DNA of 64,000 bases, from the NCBI RefSeq assembly GCF_004745805.1, contig NZ_SRLQ01000004.1:807889-871888 (forward strand), read 5' to 3'. This DNA comes from Mycolicibacterium sp. CH28. Its GTDB lineage: Bacteria; Actinomycetota; Actinomycetes; Mycobacteriales; Mycobacteriaceae. The notes beneath the pieces were generated by a model. That model was not told the origin of the DNA and ran no database searches. It worked only from the letters and a program-made list of their open reading frames with translations. The translations under genes and the position numbers were made by a program. Positions 1 through 9,443 of this stretch are shown piece by piece. Within the stretch, counting starts at the first letter, position 1. Each line of letters begins with the position of its first letter.

Positions 1-727
<727 letters not shown>

Positions 728-800
728 CTAGCCCGTCGACATGGTCAATGGCCAGCGCGCACCTTGTCGGCTCAGATGGGTTGTAGTAGCGTCCGGACAT

Positions 801-1373
801 GTGTCTGATCCGGTAGCTCGAGAGTCGACGCGCCGCCGGTTGACAGCCAAGCAGGCCGCCACTGTGGACCGCTTGGGTCGCGCCGCCGTCGACGTACTCA
901 GCCGGGCGGGATTCTCCGGCTTAACGATCCGGATGGTCGCTGCCGAGGCGGGTGTGGGGGCGGCGACGGCCTACACCTATTTCTCGTCCAAGGAGCATTT
1001 GGTCGCCGAGGTGTTCTGGCGCCGACTGGCCTCGAGCCCCGCCCCTCCCGACGACTCGCCCGATCCGGTGGAACGGGTAGTCGGTGTGCTGCGCAACATC
1101 GCCCTGCTGGTCGCCGACGAACCGGAGTTGGCCGGCGCGGTCACCACCGCGTTGCTCGGCAAGGATCCCGACGTCGAGCACCTTCGGTTCCGAATCGGCA
1201 GGGAAATACACCAGCGGCTGTGCTCAGCCCTTGGGACGCAATCAGATTCCGAAGTCATCGAGTCACTCGAACAGCTTTACGCAGGGGCTCTGGTGCGCGC
1301 CGGCATGGGGTACGCCTCCTACACCGAGATCGCGACACGGTTGGAAGCCTCGGCCCGTCTCCTGCTGACCTGA
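801..1373 (+). CDS. TetR/AcrR family transcriptional regulator
   Basis: A 190-residue regulator if translation starts at the GTG at 801; an upstream in-frame start at 741 would add a non-conserved 20-residue leader and run into the neighbour's promoter. The N-terminal helix-turn-helix is clear at about residues 41-62 (LTIRMVAAEAGVGAATAYTYF), followed by an all-helical ligand domain. A short palindrome GTCCGGAC lies at 791-798, directly before the start, and could be part of an autoregulatory site. It is divergent from the methyltransferase and upstream of a DoxX gene; either could be its target. The ligand is unknown. Confidence 0.85.
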   Translation: MSDPVARESTRRRLTAKQAATVDRLGRAAVDVLSRAGFSGLTIRMVAAEAGVGAATAYTYFSSKEHLVAEVFWRRLASSPAPPDDSPDPVERVVGVLRNIALLVADEPELAGAVTTALLGKDPDVEHLRFRIGREIHQRLCSALGTQSDSEVIESLEQLYAGALVRAGMGYASYTEIATRLEASARLLLT

Positions 1374-1431
1374 GGATCCGGCCCGAACGGGTTCGGGTTT
1401 GGCCGACAACCGGGCCGGGAACACCACGGCC

Positions 1432-2211
1432 ATGTTGATTCGCAGAGTTGCGCGGCCAATGCTCGCTGCGGTGTTCATCGGCCAAGGGTTCGATGCTCTT
1501 AGAAGCCCCAAGCCGGCCGCCGAAGCCGCCCTCCCCACACTTGAGGGTCTGCAGAAGTTGCCCGAGCCGATTGGCTCCGGTGTACCCAGCGACCCTGAGA
1601 CGTTCGCACGGATCAACGCGGCAATTCAGGTCGGAGGTGGACTGCTGCTGGCCTCGGGACGACTGCCGCGCCTGGCGTCGACGGCCTTGGCCTTCACGGT
1701 GATTCCGGCCAACCTTGGCGCGCACATGTTCTGGGCCGAGACCGACCAGCAGCTGAAGGCTCGCAAGCGGCGCGAGTTCCTGACCGACGTCAGCCTGCTG
1801 GGTGGCCTGATCATCACCGCGGCGGATACCGCGGGCAAGCCGTCGCTGGGCTGGCGCGGGCGCCGCGCGGCCCACAAAGTCACCGAGGCCGTGTCCTCGA
1901 GTCTGCCGGGATCCAGCTCGGGCCTGCTGGACAGCGACATCCTGGACAAGGTGGGACCCAAGGTTAGCCATGGACTGCACGCCGGTGCCGAGCGTGGCCG
2001 GGAGTTGGCACTGGTGGCCGGTGAGCGCACGGCCCCGCTGCTGGAAACCGCGCGAAAGCGGGGTGCGGTGATCGCCGATATCGCCCGGGAGCGCGGTGCC
2101 GAGCTGGCCGAGGCCGCCAGGGATCAGGGCGGGGATCTCTTCGAGACCACCCGATCCCACGCCAAGAAGGCCAAGAAGGCCAAGAAGGCCAAGAAGTTAG
2201 CGAAACACTGA
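1432..2211 (+). CDS. DoxX family membrane protein with Lys/Ala-rich tail
   Basis: About 259 residues from the ATG at 1432 (MLIRRVARPML); a TTG at 1399 would add 11 residues and is less likely. The N-terminal 150 residues form the four-helix DoxX fold, with the usual mycobacterial opening RRVARPMLAAVFIGQG and a NLGAHMFW segment. DoxX proteins are inner-membrane proteins, some linked to redox or thiol stress. The C-terminal half is charged, coiled-coil-like and ends in an AKKAKKAKKAKK run of nine-base tandem units (2164-2199), resembling the basic tails of mycobacterial heparin- or nucleic-acid-binding proteins. It follows the TetR gene by 58 bases. Confidence 0.8.
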   Translation: MLIRRVARPMLAAVFIGQGFDALRSPKPAAEAALPTLEGLQKLPEPIGSGVPSDPETFARINAAIQVGGGLLLASGRLPRLASTALAFTVIPANLGAHMFWAETDQQLKARKRREFLTDVSLLGGLIITAADTAGKPSLGWRGRRAAHKVTEAVSSSLPGSSSGLLDSDILDKVGPKVSHGLHAGAERGRELALVAGERTAPLLETARKRGAVIADIARERGAELAEAARDQGGDLFETTRSHAKKAKKAKKAKKLAKH

Positions 2212-2298
2212 GCATTCGGATCGCGCCGCGGCGAAGCCCACGGCTGCTCTGGCCCCCAGGGTAGATTGGGCCCAACGAGCTAGCGGGAGGAGCGATCG

Positions 2299-2838
2299 AT
2301 GACCACAGGTGACTACGACCCCAACGCCTACGGACCGCCCGGGGGGTATCCCCCGCCACCGCCCCCCAATCCGTACGGCCAGCCAGGCTACGGCGGCTAC
2401 CCACCACCGGCGCCGTATGCACAGCCGGGCGGGCTGGGGCTGCGTTTCGCTGCCCGTCTGATCGACGGCATCCTCGTCGGCATTGTCGCGTTCCTGCTCG
2501 CGCTGATCTTCCATGCGACGAGCAATATCCTTGTCACAGGCCTGTTTTCGGGACTGCTGACGTTCGTCTACTTCGTCGTGTTCGAGGTGACGCAGGGCTG
2601 GACACCGGCCAAGAAGGTGCTCGGGCTGAGCGTGCACGGACCCGGTGGTGCACCGAAGCCGACTGTGCAGCAGTCGGCGATCCGCAACTCGTTCACGTTG
2701 TTGTCGATCGTTCCCTACATCGGTGGACTGCTGGCGTTCATCGCCTACATCGTGATCGCGGTGACGATCAACAACAGCCCGACCAAACAGGGCAAGCACG
2801 ACGAGTTGGCCGGCGGCACGCAGGTGGTCAAGGGCTGA
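2299..2838 (+). CDS. RDD family membrane protein with proline-rich N-terminus
   Basis: A 179-residue protein. The first 45 residues are a cytoplasmic Pro/Gly/Tyr-rich low-complexity segment (GGYPPPPPPNPYGQPGYGGY). The RDD domain starts at GLRFAARLIDGILVG, where the conserved Arg and Asp residues sit, and has three hydrophobic spans. The ribosome site GGGAGGAG ends six bases before the ATG. RDD proteins are poorly defined; some act in ion exchange. The same Pro-rich plus membrane-domain layout recurs in the CD225-like protein at 43365. It is transcribed toward gntP, its convergent neighbour. Confidence 0.85.
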   Translation: MTTGDYDPNAYGPPGGYPPPPPPNPYGQPGYGGYPPPAPYAQPGGLGLRFAARLIDGILVGIVAFLLALIFHATSNILVTGLFSGLLTFVYFVVFEVTQGWTPAKKVLGLSVHGPGGAPKPTVQQSAIRNSFTLLSIVPYIGGLLAFIAYIVIAVTINNSPTKQGKHDELAGGTQVVKG

Positions 2839-2847
2839 ACGGCCCGC

Positions 2848-4284
2848 TCAGATCACCAGACTGAGCAGCAGCACCACCAGCAGGCCCGTCACCGACAACA
2901 CCGTCTCCATCAGCGACCAGGTCTTGATGGTCTGCCCCACGCTGATCCGGAAGTACTGGTTGACCAACCAGAAGCCGGCGTCGTTGACGTGGGAGAAGAA
3001 CAGCGACCCGGCGCCGACCGCGAGCACCACCAGTGAAACCTGACCTCTGCTGAGTTCGTCCACCAGACCGAGCATCAATGCGGAGGCGGTGATGGTGGCC
3101 ACCGTCGCCGAGCCGGTCGCGAGCCGGATCAGCACGGCGAGCACCCACGCCAGCAGGATCACCGACATGTTGACGTCCCTGGCCCACTCGGCCAGCAGGG
3201 TACCGATGCCGCTGTCGACCAGAACCTGCTTGAAACCGCCACCAGCGGCGACGATCAGGATGATGCCCGCTACCGGCGGCAGCCCGGACTCGATGCATTT
3301 GGTCACCTGCACGCGGGACATCCCCGCGCCGAGCCCCAGGGTGAAGATGCCGACGATCACCGCGATCAGCAGTGCCACCAACGGGGTGCCCAGCACGTCG
3401 AAAGTGACTCGGAACCATTGGTTCTTGTCGTCGATGAAGATGTCGACAAGCGCCTTGCCGAGCATCAGTGCGACGGGTAGCAGAACACTGAGCATCGTCA
3501 TGCTGAACGACGGCCGACGAAGGTGCGGTTCTTGGCCGGTCACCACCGCGGCGCCAGGACCTTCACTGCGCGCGGCGAAATCGTCACGGGCGAAAGTGTC
3601 CGGTGCGTCCACGACGACCCAGCGGCCGGCGAGCTTTCCGAACAGCGGGCCGGCGACGATGATCGTCGGGATCGCCACGGCCACGCCGAGCGCCAGGGTC
3701 AGGCCGAGATCCGCGCCGAGCAGGTTGATCGCCGTCAGCGGGCCCGGGTGCGGCGGTACGAACCCGTGCATCGCGGAAAGTCCGGCAAGAGCCGGAATTC
3801 CGACCGTGATCAGGGACAGTTGCGAGCGCCGCGACACCAGGTAGATGACGGGCATCAGCAGCACCAGCCCGATCTCGAAGAACATCGGCAGGCCGATGAT
3901 CGCGCCGACCAGCGCCATCGCCCACGGCAACGCCCGCGGCGAGGCATGCCCGACGATGGTGTCCACGATCTCGTCGGCACCGCCGGAGTCGGCGAGCAAC
4001 TTGGCGAACATGGCTCCGAGAGCGATCAGGATGCCCACCCCCGCCGCGGTGGAACCGAACCCGTCGGAGAACGACTTCAGCACCTTCTCCAGGTTCTCCC
4101 CCGCCACGATCCCGACCGTCAGCGCACCGAAGATCAGTGCCAGGAAGGGATGCAGATGAGCGACCGTGATCAGGATGACGATCACTGCGATCCCGGCCAG
4201 GAACGCCACGATGAGCTGCCAACCCGAGGCCACCGGGGCCGCGAGTTCGGGCGCGTCGGCCAGTAATGTGCTGGGCAGATTCAT
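2848..4284 (-). CDS. gntP: Gluconate:H+ symporter (GntP family)
   Basis: A 478-residue permease with about 12 hydrophobic spans, belonging to the GntP family of gluconate importers. Recognisable segments are the DSGGADEIVDTIVG region, FVPPHPGPLTAINLLGADLG (a family hallmark loop) and a C-terminal FFSHVNDAGFWLVNQYF motif. Its ATG at 4284 overlaps the stop of the gluconate kinase gene (ATGA, 4281-4284), so the two are translationally coupled; open frame upstream of the ATG is only the kinase gene read in another frame. It takes up gluconate for phosphorylation into the pentose phosphate pathway. Control is probably by the divergent FadR-type regulator at 4906. Confidence 0.93.
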   Translation of the reverse strand: MNLPSTLLADAPELAAPVASGWQLIVAFLAGIAVIVILITVAHLHPFLALIFGALTVGIVAGENLEKVLKSFSDGFGSTAAGVGILIALGAMFAKLLADSGGADEIVDTIVGHASPRALPWAMALVGAIIGLPMFFEIGLVLLMPVIYLVSRRSQLSLITVGIPALAGLSAMHGFVPPHPGPLTAINLLGADLGLTLALGVAVAIPTIIVAGPLFGKLAGRWVVVDAPDTFARDDFAARSEGPGAAVVTGQEPHLRRPSFSMTMLSVLLPVALMLGKALVDIFIDDKNQWFRVTFDVLGTPLVALLIAVIVGIFTLGLGAGMSRVQVTKCIESGLPPVAGIILIVAAGGGFKQVLVDSGIGTLLAEWARDVNMSVILLAWVLAVLIRLATGSATVATITASALMLGLVDELSRGQVSLVVLAVGAGSLFFSHVNDAGFWLVNQYFRISVGQTIKTWSLMETVLSVTGLLVVLLLSLVI

Positions 4285-4781
4285 CCGTTCACTCCTGTCG
4301 CGCGGGATATATAGCTGTCCACGATCGAATCGATGCTCTGGTCGACGTCGATGCTGATGCCATCCTCGTCGGCGTCGAGCGGTTCGAGGGTCTCGAATTG
4401 CGAGGCGAGCAGTGACGCCGGCATGAAGTGCCCTGGCCTGCTCGCCTGCCTGCGCTGAATGACCCCTTTGGACCCGCTCAGGTGCAGGAACTTCAGGTCG
4501 GCAACGTGCTGACGGAGTTGATCGCGGTACTTTCGCTTCAACGCTGAGCAGCTGATCACGGCACCGTCGGGGTGCCGCGCGAGCCAGTCGCCGATCGCCT
4601 CCAGCCACGGATAGCGGTCATCGTCGTCGAGTGCGTGTCCGGCTGTCATCTTGGCGATGTTGGCGGCCGGATGAAAGTCGTCGGCGTCCGCGAAGGGCAC
4701 CCGGAGCCGCTGCGCCAGCGCAGCGCCCACGGTCGATTTCCCCGACCCGGACACCCCCATGACGACAATGGGTGAGGTCAT
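4281..4781 (-). CDS. gntK: Gluconokinase
   Basis: A 166-residue kinase that phosphorylates D-gluconate with ATP to 6-phosphogluconate. Walker A is GVSGSGKS (residues 9-16). Other gluconokinase marks are DADDFHPAANIAKM, SCSALKRKYRDQLR, and the SRPGHFMPASLLASQFETLE lid/substrate region. The length is normal for the family. It is the first gene of a two-gene operon with gntP (four-base overlap). An inverted repeat with six-base arms lies 16-37 bases upstream of the ATG. Confidence 0.95.
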   Translation of the reverse strand: MTSPIVVMGVSGSGKSTVGAALAQRLRVPFADADDFHPAANIAKMTAGHALDDDDRYPWLEAIGDWLARHPDGAVISCSALKRKYRDQLRQHVADLKFLHLSGSKGVIQRRQASRPGHFMPASLLASQFETLEPLDADEDGISIDVDQSIDSIVDSYISRATGVNG

Positions 4782-4796
4782 GCCTGCGTCTACCCT

Positions 4797-4818
4797 CCTG
4801 TGCGGTGTATCACACAGG
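4797..4818. promoter_or_regulatory. Inverted repeat in the gntK promoter region
   Basis: Perfect arms CCTGTG (4797-4802) and CACAGG (4813-4818) are separated by ten bases. The site is 16 bases upstream of gntK and within the 124-base region shared with the divergent FadR-type regulator gene, so it is a plausible operator for that regulator. Binding is inferred, not shown. Confidence 0.5.
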
Positions 4819-4905
4819 ATGCATCAATGATCATACTTTTGCAACATCGACATCCATTGGAACGGATTTAATCCCGCGCGCAGCCAGCTATGACACCATG
4901 TATGC

Positions 4906-5613
4906 GTGAGTTCAGAGTCAATGGTCAGCGAGTTGCACAGCAACGTGCTGACCGGACTTGGTACGGCGATCGTCTCCGGGCGCTACCAACCGGGCCATGT
5001 ACTGACCCTCGACGGGGTCGGCTCCGAGCACGGCGTGTCACGGTCGGTGGCTCGCGAGGCGATTCGAGTACTGGAATCCATGGGCATGGTGGCCCCCCGT
5101 CGGCGCGTCGGTATCACGATCCAGCCCGCGACCAACTGGAACGTGTTCGACCCCAGGGTCATCCGGTGGCGGCTGGATGTCGGTGACCGTGCGGCACAAC
5201 TACTTTCACTCTCCGAACTACGTCGTGGCGTGGAACCGGCGGCAGCAGCGCTGGCCGCGCGGCGAGCCGACCCGCATCACTGTCGAATCCTGGCGGCCGC
5301 CGTGTCCGACATGGTGGTCCACGGCCGCTCCGGAGACTTGGAATCATATCTGTTGGCGGACAAAGTTTTTCACCGCACTCTGCTAGAGGCAAGCGGCAAC
5401 GAGATGTTCCGGGCGCTCAATGACGTGGTCGCCGAAGTGCTCTCCGGGCGCACCCATCACGGCATGATGCCGGCTCGGCCCAATCCTGCCGCGATCGAAT
5501 TGCACGACGAGGTGGCTCGTGCGATACGGCTGCGGGACGAAGCCGCCGCCGAACAAGCCATGCGCGCCATCATCGACGAATCGGCGGCGGCGCTGGCCCG
5601 GCCCACTACCTGA
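4906..5613 (+). CDS. FadR-subfamily GntR regulator, probable gluconate repressor
   Basis: A 235-residue regulator. The N-terminal winged helix is seen in LTLDGVGSEHGVSRSVAREAIRVLESMGMV (about residues 33-64) with the wing RRRVGITI. The C-terminal domain is the FCD all-helical effector domain (from about residue 90, with RRGVEPAAAALAARRA and a metal/effector-type LHDEVARAIRLRDEAAA helix). The GTG at 4906 (VSSESMVSEL) is chosen; an internal ATG five codons on is possible. It is divergent from gntK-gntP, the classical position of a gluconate-responsive regulator. Target and ligand are inferred from position. Confidence 0.85.
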   Translation: MSSESMVSELHSNVLTGLGTAIVSGRYQPGHVLTLDGVGSEHGVSRSVAREAIRVLESMGMVAPRRRVGITIQPATNWNVFDPRVIRWRLDVGDRAAQLLSLSELRRGVEPAAAALAARRADPHHCRILAAAVSDMVVHGRSGDLESYLLADKVFHRTLLEASGNEMFRALNDVVAEVLSGRTHHGMMPARPNPAAIELHDEVARAIRLRDEAAAEQAMRAIIDESAAALARPTT

Positions 5614-5673
5614 GGCAGAGCGGCCACCAACCCGGTGTTCCTCAGTTCGATCAGTGAGGTCGGCCGGGACTCC

Positions 5674-6423
5674 TCAGGCCTTCGGCTGGTAGCTGAAGTT
5701 GATCTGATCGCCGTCGACTTTGGTGACCGCCAAGGTGAAGTCCTGGGTCTGCTCGCCGGCCACGACCGTGCAGTCGATCGTTGTGCCCTCCTTGCCCTCC
5801 AGGTTGTCCGAGCAGTCCGCGGAGTCTGGCCGCTGGCCCAGCTGGGTCGCCAGCTGATCCAGCAACGAGTTCTCAACCTGTGCCTTGGCCAGCACAGGAA
5901 GGACGACGAAATTCATCATCAGGCCGTCGACTTTCGTTACTTCGACGGTGCGCTTGAGAGTGACGCCAGCCGCTGTCACCTCGCAATGACCTTCGGCGCC
6001 CTGCTTTCCGTCCAGGCCCGACTCACAGTTCACGGAGTCCACCGCCGGGCCAGAGGGCTCGGACAGCAGGTGGGCGACCGCCTTGTCGAGTTGCTCCTTG
6101 GACACGGCCGGAGTCATGTCATAGCTGACCGTCGAGCCGTCGACCTTGGTGACCGTCACCACCGGCTCGAAACTGTTGTCGGTGCTCAGCGTCACCTCGC
6201 AGCGGGTGCTCTTGCCGACCTCGCCCGGTAGATCGTCCTTGCAGGTCACTGCCTGCGGCTTCTGGCCCGCCTTCTCCAGCCGGCCCGAGATGTCCTTCTC
6301 CAGGTCCGTCTTGGACACCACGGGCGGTCCGCCGGTGCTGACGTTGACCGAACAGCCGCTCAGCGCGGTCCCGGCGATGCCGACTGCCAGCACCGCGGTG
6401 CCCAGAACCATTCGCCCCATCAT
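5674..6423 (-). CDS. Lipoprotein with three DUF4333 repeats
   Basis: A 249-residue precursor starting at the ATG at 6423, with a strong ribosome site (GGGGAGG) just upstream. Residues 1-24 are a lipoprotein signal ending in LSGC, so Cys24 would be lipidated. The mature part is three DUF4333-like modules of about 70 residues, each with a CxxxLxGxxG...C pair (CKDDLPGEVGKSTRC; CESGLDGKQGAEGHC; CSDNLEGKEGTTIDC) and a repeated VTKVDG strand. The paired cysteines probably form one disulfide per module. Function of this domain is unknown; it is common in mycobacterial cell-envelope proteins. Confidence 0.88.
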   Translation of the reverse strand: MMGRMVLGTAVLAVGIAGTALSGCSVNVSTGGPPVVSKTDLEKDISGRLEKAGQKPQAVTCKDDLPGEVGKSTRCEVTLSTDNSFEPVVTVTKVDGSTVSYDMTPAVSKEQLDKAVAHLLSEPSGPAVDSVNCESGLDGKQGAEGHCEVTAAGVTLKRTVEVTKVDGLMMNFVVLPVLAKAQVENSLLDQLATQLGQRPDSADCSDNLEGKEGTTIDCTVVAGEQTQDFTLAVTKVDGDQINFSYQPKA

Positions 6424-6505
6424 GGCCTCCCCGAGATCGTTGCCGCCGGGCCGTCCCGCCGTATCCGCGAGCAAGATACCAAGCGGCCGATGGTTGACTG
6501 CAGGA

Positions 6506-7393
6506 GTGAGCAGAACACCTCTTGTGGCGCGGCGCTTCTTCGACCGCTTCGAACCGGTCCACGCCGTCACCTACTTCGCCCCCGGGGTACGAACCGCGTT
6601 GGACGCCATGGGGTTCGTCGGATTCTGGCGAGGCTATTTCGCGACCCGCTCGGCGCCGCTGGGTCAGGTGCCCGCCGAGGTGGTGGGCGCTGTTTTCTAC
6701 AACTTCTCCGCCGAGCGTGTGGCCAAGGCTGTGCCGGCGATCTGGGACATCGCCACACCCGCCGAGATGGTGCGCGTGCGCGCGGACACCGCGGTGGCCA
6801 GCCTGCGTGACTACGGCCTGACCGACGACACCCCGGGAGTCGCAGAAGCCGCCGAACTGGCCAGGGCCGCCGCACGGGGGGCGCCACACGACGGCCGCCC
6901 CCTGTTCGCAGCGAACCTGGCGCTGCCCTGGCCCGACGCCCCGCTGGCCGCCCTCTGGCACGCCGCCACCCTGCTGCGGGAGCACCGCGGGGATGGCCAC
7001 GTGGCGGTGTTGGTGAGTGAAGGCATCAGCGGGCGGGAATCCAACGTCTTTCACTCCGCGGCCGGGGCGGTGCCGGCCGATTTCATCAAGCGCTCCCGCG
7101 ACTACTCCGATGAGGAGTGGAATGCCGGCGTCGACGCGCTGTCCAAGCGCGGATTGCTCACCCCGGAATGCACGCTTACCGACGCCGGCCGCGCGCTCAA
7201 GGAACACATCGAGCTCAGCACCGACACCCTCGCACTGGGCGGGTTGCGCGCCTTGGACGATGCCGCGGTGGAGCGGCTGTTCGCCGCGCTGACGCCGATC
7301 ACCCGCCGGGTCATCGCCGGCGGCGACATCCCGGCGGCGACACCGATGGCCCTGCGCCGCGATGAACTCGACGACGACTCCGCCGGGCTCTAA
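6506..7393 (+). CDS. SCO6745-family protein (winged-helix-like)
   Basis: A 295-residue protein from the GTG at 6506 (VSRTPLVARRFFDRFEPVHAVTYFAP). FEPVHAVTYF...GFWRGYFATRSAPLG is the signature opening of the actinobacterial SCO6745 family, which has a helix-turn-helix-like fold of unknown role. The C-terminal half contains a winged-helix-looking region (EEWNAGVDALSKRGLLTPECTLTDAGRALKEHIE). The open frame extends upstream over the lipoprotein gene, but nothing there is conserved. Its TAA stop shares four bases (7390-7393, CTAA) with the stop of the convergent phosphotransferase gene. Function is unknown. Confidence 0.7.
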   Translation: MSRTPLVARRFFDRFEPVHAVTYFAPGVRTALDAMGFVGFWRGYFATRSAPLGQVPAEVVGAVFYNFSAERVAKAVPAIWDIATPAEMVRVRADTAVASLRDYGLTDDTPGVAEAAELARAAARGAPHDGRPLFAANLALPWPDAPLAALWHAATLLREHRGDGHVAVLVSEGISGRESNVFHSAAGAVPADFIKRSRDYSDEEWNAGVDALSKRGLLTPECTLTDAGRALKEHIELSTDTLALGGLRALDDAAVERLFAALTPITRRVIAGGDIPAATPMALRRDELDDDSAGL

Positions 7394-9393
7394 AGGTTGC
7401 GGTTCCACTCCACCCAGCCGACTCCACGGCGACCGTCCTCGGTGTTCACGGCCACCCAGGCGCGTGGGAACTGGCTGATTCGGCCGTCGGGCCCGACCAG
7501 GCGCACCGGCGCGTGACCCCGCACCTCGACCGTCGTCCGGACCGGACCCGGCTCGTAGTCGATAGTCGTCGTCAACGGTAATCCGTTGTCGGCGAACGAT
7601 GCCTGTGCCGTCACCGTCGTCGTCTCGACGACGGGTTCACCCTGGCGCTGCAGGTAGCCGACGCTGACCGGCCCCATCCCGGGGATGCGCAGGTCCACGC
7701 CGTGCAGATGGGTGCCGTCGTCGAGATGCAGTGCACTCCACACCCAGTCCATGCTCCACCAGTCCCGCACGCCGTGTGAATGGTCACGCTGACCGGGAAC
7801 GGCTTCGAACTGGAAGCTGCGCCCGGCAACGGTGACCGTGCCGGTGATCGTGCATGGGATCTCGTAGCGGGTGGTGATCCGGTAGGCGTACGGGGTGCCC
7901 ACCGTAGTCCAGGTCAGGTCCATCGCGAGCTCGACGGGACGGCCGGGTTCGCCGCGCAGCAGGGCCGAGGGATCGTCGTACTCCTGGGCGGAGCCGCGCA
8001 CCTCGACCCGGTAGGACTGCAGCGGAGTGATTGCGCCATGGCGCATTTCGACGCCCTCACCGTGCACCACCGCCGGGTCGGCCGGGATCGGCGCCTCGAA
8101 GTCGAGCAGTGCGACGGTCGGCATGTCCGGCCCGCACACCAGGGCATTGATCCATGCCACGTTCTGGTTGGGGACCAGACCCAACCGGATCCAGCCGCCG
8201 ACATCCTGCCGTGGATCGGCGAAATCCCAGTACCAGCTCTCGTTCCACAGCGGCTCGGCGCCAGGTTGGTGGGCGCCCTCGTCGACCGGATCGGGTGCCA
8301 GGGCCTGCTGGATGGCTGGATCGGGCAGGGCGTCCAGCGCTCCGGTGTCGAGCACGTGGCTGCTGTGCCGCTCGAGCATGGTCAAGAACATCTGGTCACC
8401 GCGGTCGGTGCGTTCGACGAGCATCGCCGACACCACCGCCATCATCACGCCCGCGAAGCTCTGCCGCCGCACACCAGCGCGGACATCGTCGAGACTGACC
8501 GGCGAATTCGGGCCCAGGCCTTGGTGATACGCGCGTAGCAGTCGGTCGTAGTTGGCCCTGCGATCCTCGACCGACAGCGCGCACCCGATGAAATACGCCA
8601 CATCTGTCATCGCCGGGCCCCAGGTAACGGTCTGCCAGTCGACCACGGTGAGGTCGCGCCGCGAGCCGGGGCGTCCGAACAGCATGTTGTCCAGCCGGTA
8701 GTCGCCGTGTACCAGCCCCTTGACCGGATCGGCCCGCCCGGCGGCCACGTGGGCGTCGAAGCTGTTCACGAAGCGTTCGCACACCGAAAGTTGGTCGGCG
8801 GTGATCGCATCGCCGTAGCGGTCGACGAAGGCGGCGAACAGTTGCCCGATCATCGCCTGGTTGAGTGGGGCGTCCCGGTTGAGCCACTCGGCTTCGGCCA
8901 GGGTGCGGCTGCCGAGCACCGGCGCGTGCAGGCGGCCGAGCTCGGTCAGCGCCAGAATGGCGTCGGAGATGGTGGCCCCGCGGATCTCGTCGCCAACCTC
9001 GGCGGGGGCGGCATCGTCGAGCAGCAGCGCGAAGATGCCGGTCGCCGGGTCGTAGGACGCGTGGTAACACTGGGCGATCGGTCCGCCCAGCCGGGGCGCC
9101 ACGTCGGTGTAGAACTTCACTTCCCGCTCGTAGAGGCCCAGCGCCTGTCCGGTCTGCCGGCTCATCGGGTTGGTGGCGGCGACCTTGAGCACGACCGAGG
9201 CGGGGCCGTCGTCACCGCGGTAGGTCAGCCCGATGCGGTAGCACTCGCTCATCTGGCCGGTGCCGATGCGAGCGGCGGTGAACGCGGCGACCTCCCCCGC
9301 GCCGATCGCGGCGGTCAGCCATTCTGCGGTCAGGTCGCTGGGCCGTTCGATGACAATGTCATTGGTCTGCACGCGACCAACGTAGGTCACCAA
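7390..9393 (-). CDS. Phosphotransferase (APH/ecdysteroid-kinase-like) fused to a C-terminal domain of unknown function
   Basis: A 667-residue two-domain protein. Residues about 25-370 form an aminoglycoside-phosphotransferase-like kinase: catalytic HGDYRLDN at 229-236 and the metal-binding VVDWQTV at 251-257. These small-molecule kinases act on alcohols such as aminoglycosides, choline or steroids. Residues about 385-667 are a beta-rich domain (NESWYWDFADPRQDVGGWIRLG, DHSHGVRDWW, WVWSALHLDDGTHLHG) of the lipocalin-like/AttH-like kind also found alone next to such kinases. GTG at 9393 is used; a GTG at 9372 (VQTNDIVIERP) is a good alternative. The substrate is unknown; lipid or terpenoid alcohols are plausible. 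Confidence 0.75.
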   Translation of the reverse strand: MVTYVGRVQTNDIVIERPSDLTAEWLTAAIGAGEVAAFTAARIGTGQMSECYRIGLTYRGDDGPASVVLKVAATNPMSRQTGQALGLYEREVKFYTDVAPRLGGPIAQCYHASYDPATGIFALLLDDAAPAEVGDEIRGATISDAILALTELGRLHAPVLGSRTLAEAEWLNRDAPLNQAMIGQLFAAFVDRYGDAITADQLSVCERFVNSFDAHVAAGRADPVKGLVHGDYRLDNMLFGRPGSRRDLTVVDWQTVTWGPAMTDVAYFIGCALSVEDRRANYDRLLRAYHQGLGPNSPVSLDDVRAGVRRQSFAGVMMAVVSAMLVERTDRGDQMFLTMLERHSSHVLDTGALDALPDPAIQQALAPDPVDEGAHQPGAEPLWNESWYWDFADPRQDVGGWIRLGLVPNQNVAWINALVCGPDMPTVALLDFEAPIPADPAVVHGEGVEMRHGAITPLQSYRVEVRGSAQEYDDPSALLRGEPGRPVELAMDLTWTTVGTPYAYRITTRYEIPCTITGTVTVAGRSFQFEAVPGQRDHSHGVRDWWSMDWVWSALHLDDGTHLHGVDLRIPGMGPVSVGYLQRQGEPVVETTTVTAQASFADNGLPLTTTIDYEPGPVRTTVEVRGHAPVRLVGPDGRISQFPRAWVAVNTEDGRRGVGWVEWNRNL

Positions 9394-9443
9394 AGCCTTC
9401 GACCGATGGGTTTTCCGCCGACTGTTTGACGGCTGTCAAATAG

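Noticed and set aside
1255..2160. A 301-codon minus-strand frame over the DoxX gene
   Set aside because: Composition is that of a high-GC shadow frame (Arg/Gln/Gly-rich) with no motif.
6119..7408. A 429-codon minus-strand frame
   Set aside because: It spans both the lipoprotein and the SCO6745-type gene in a third frame; no recognisable domain.
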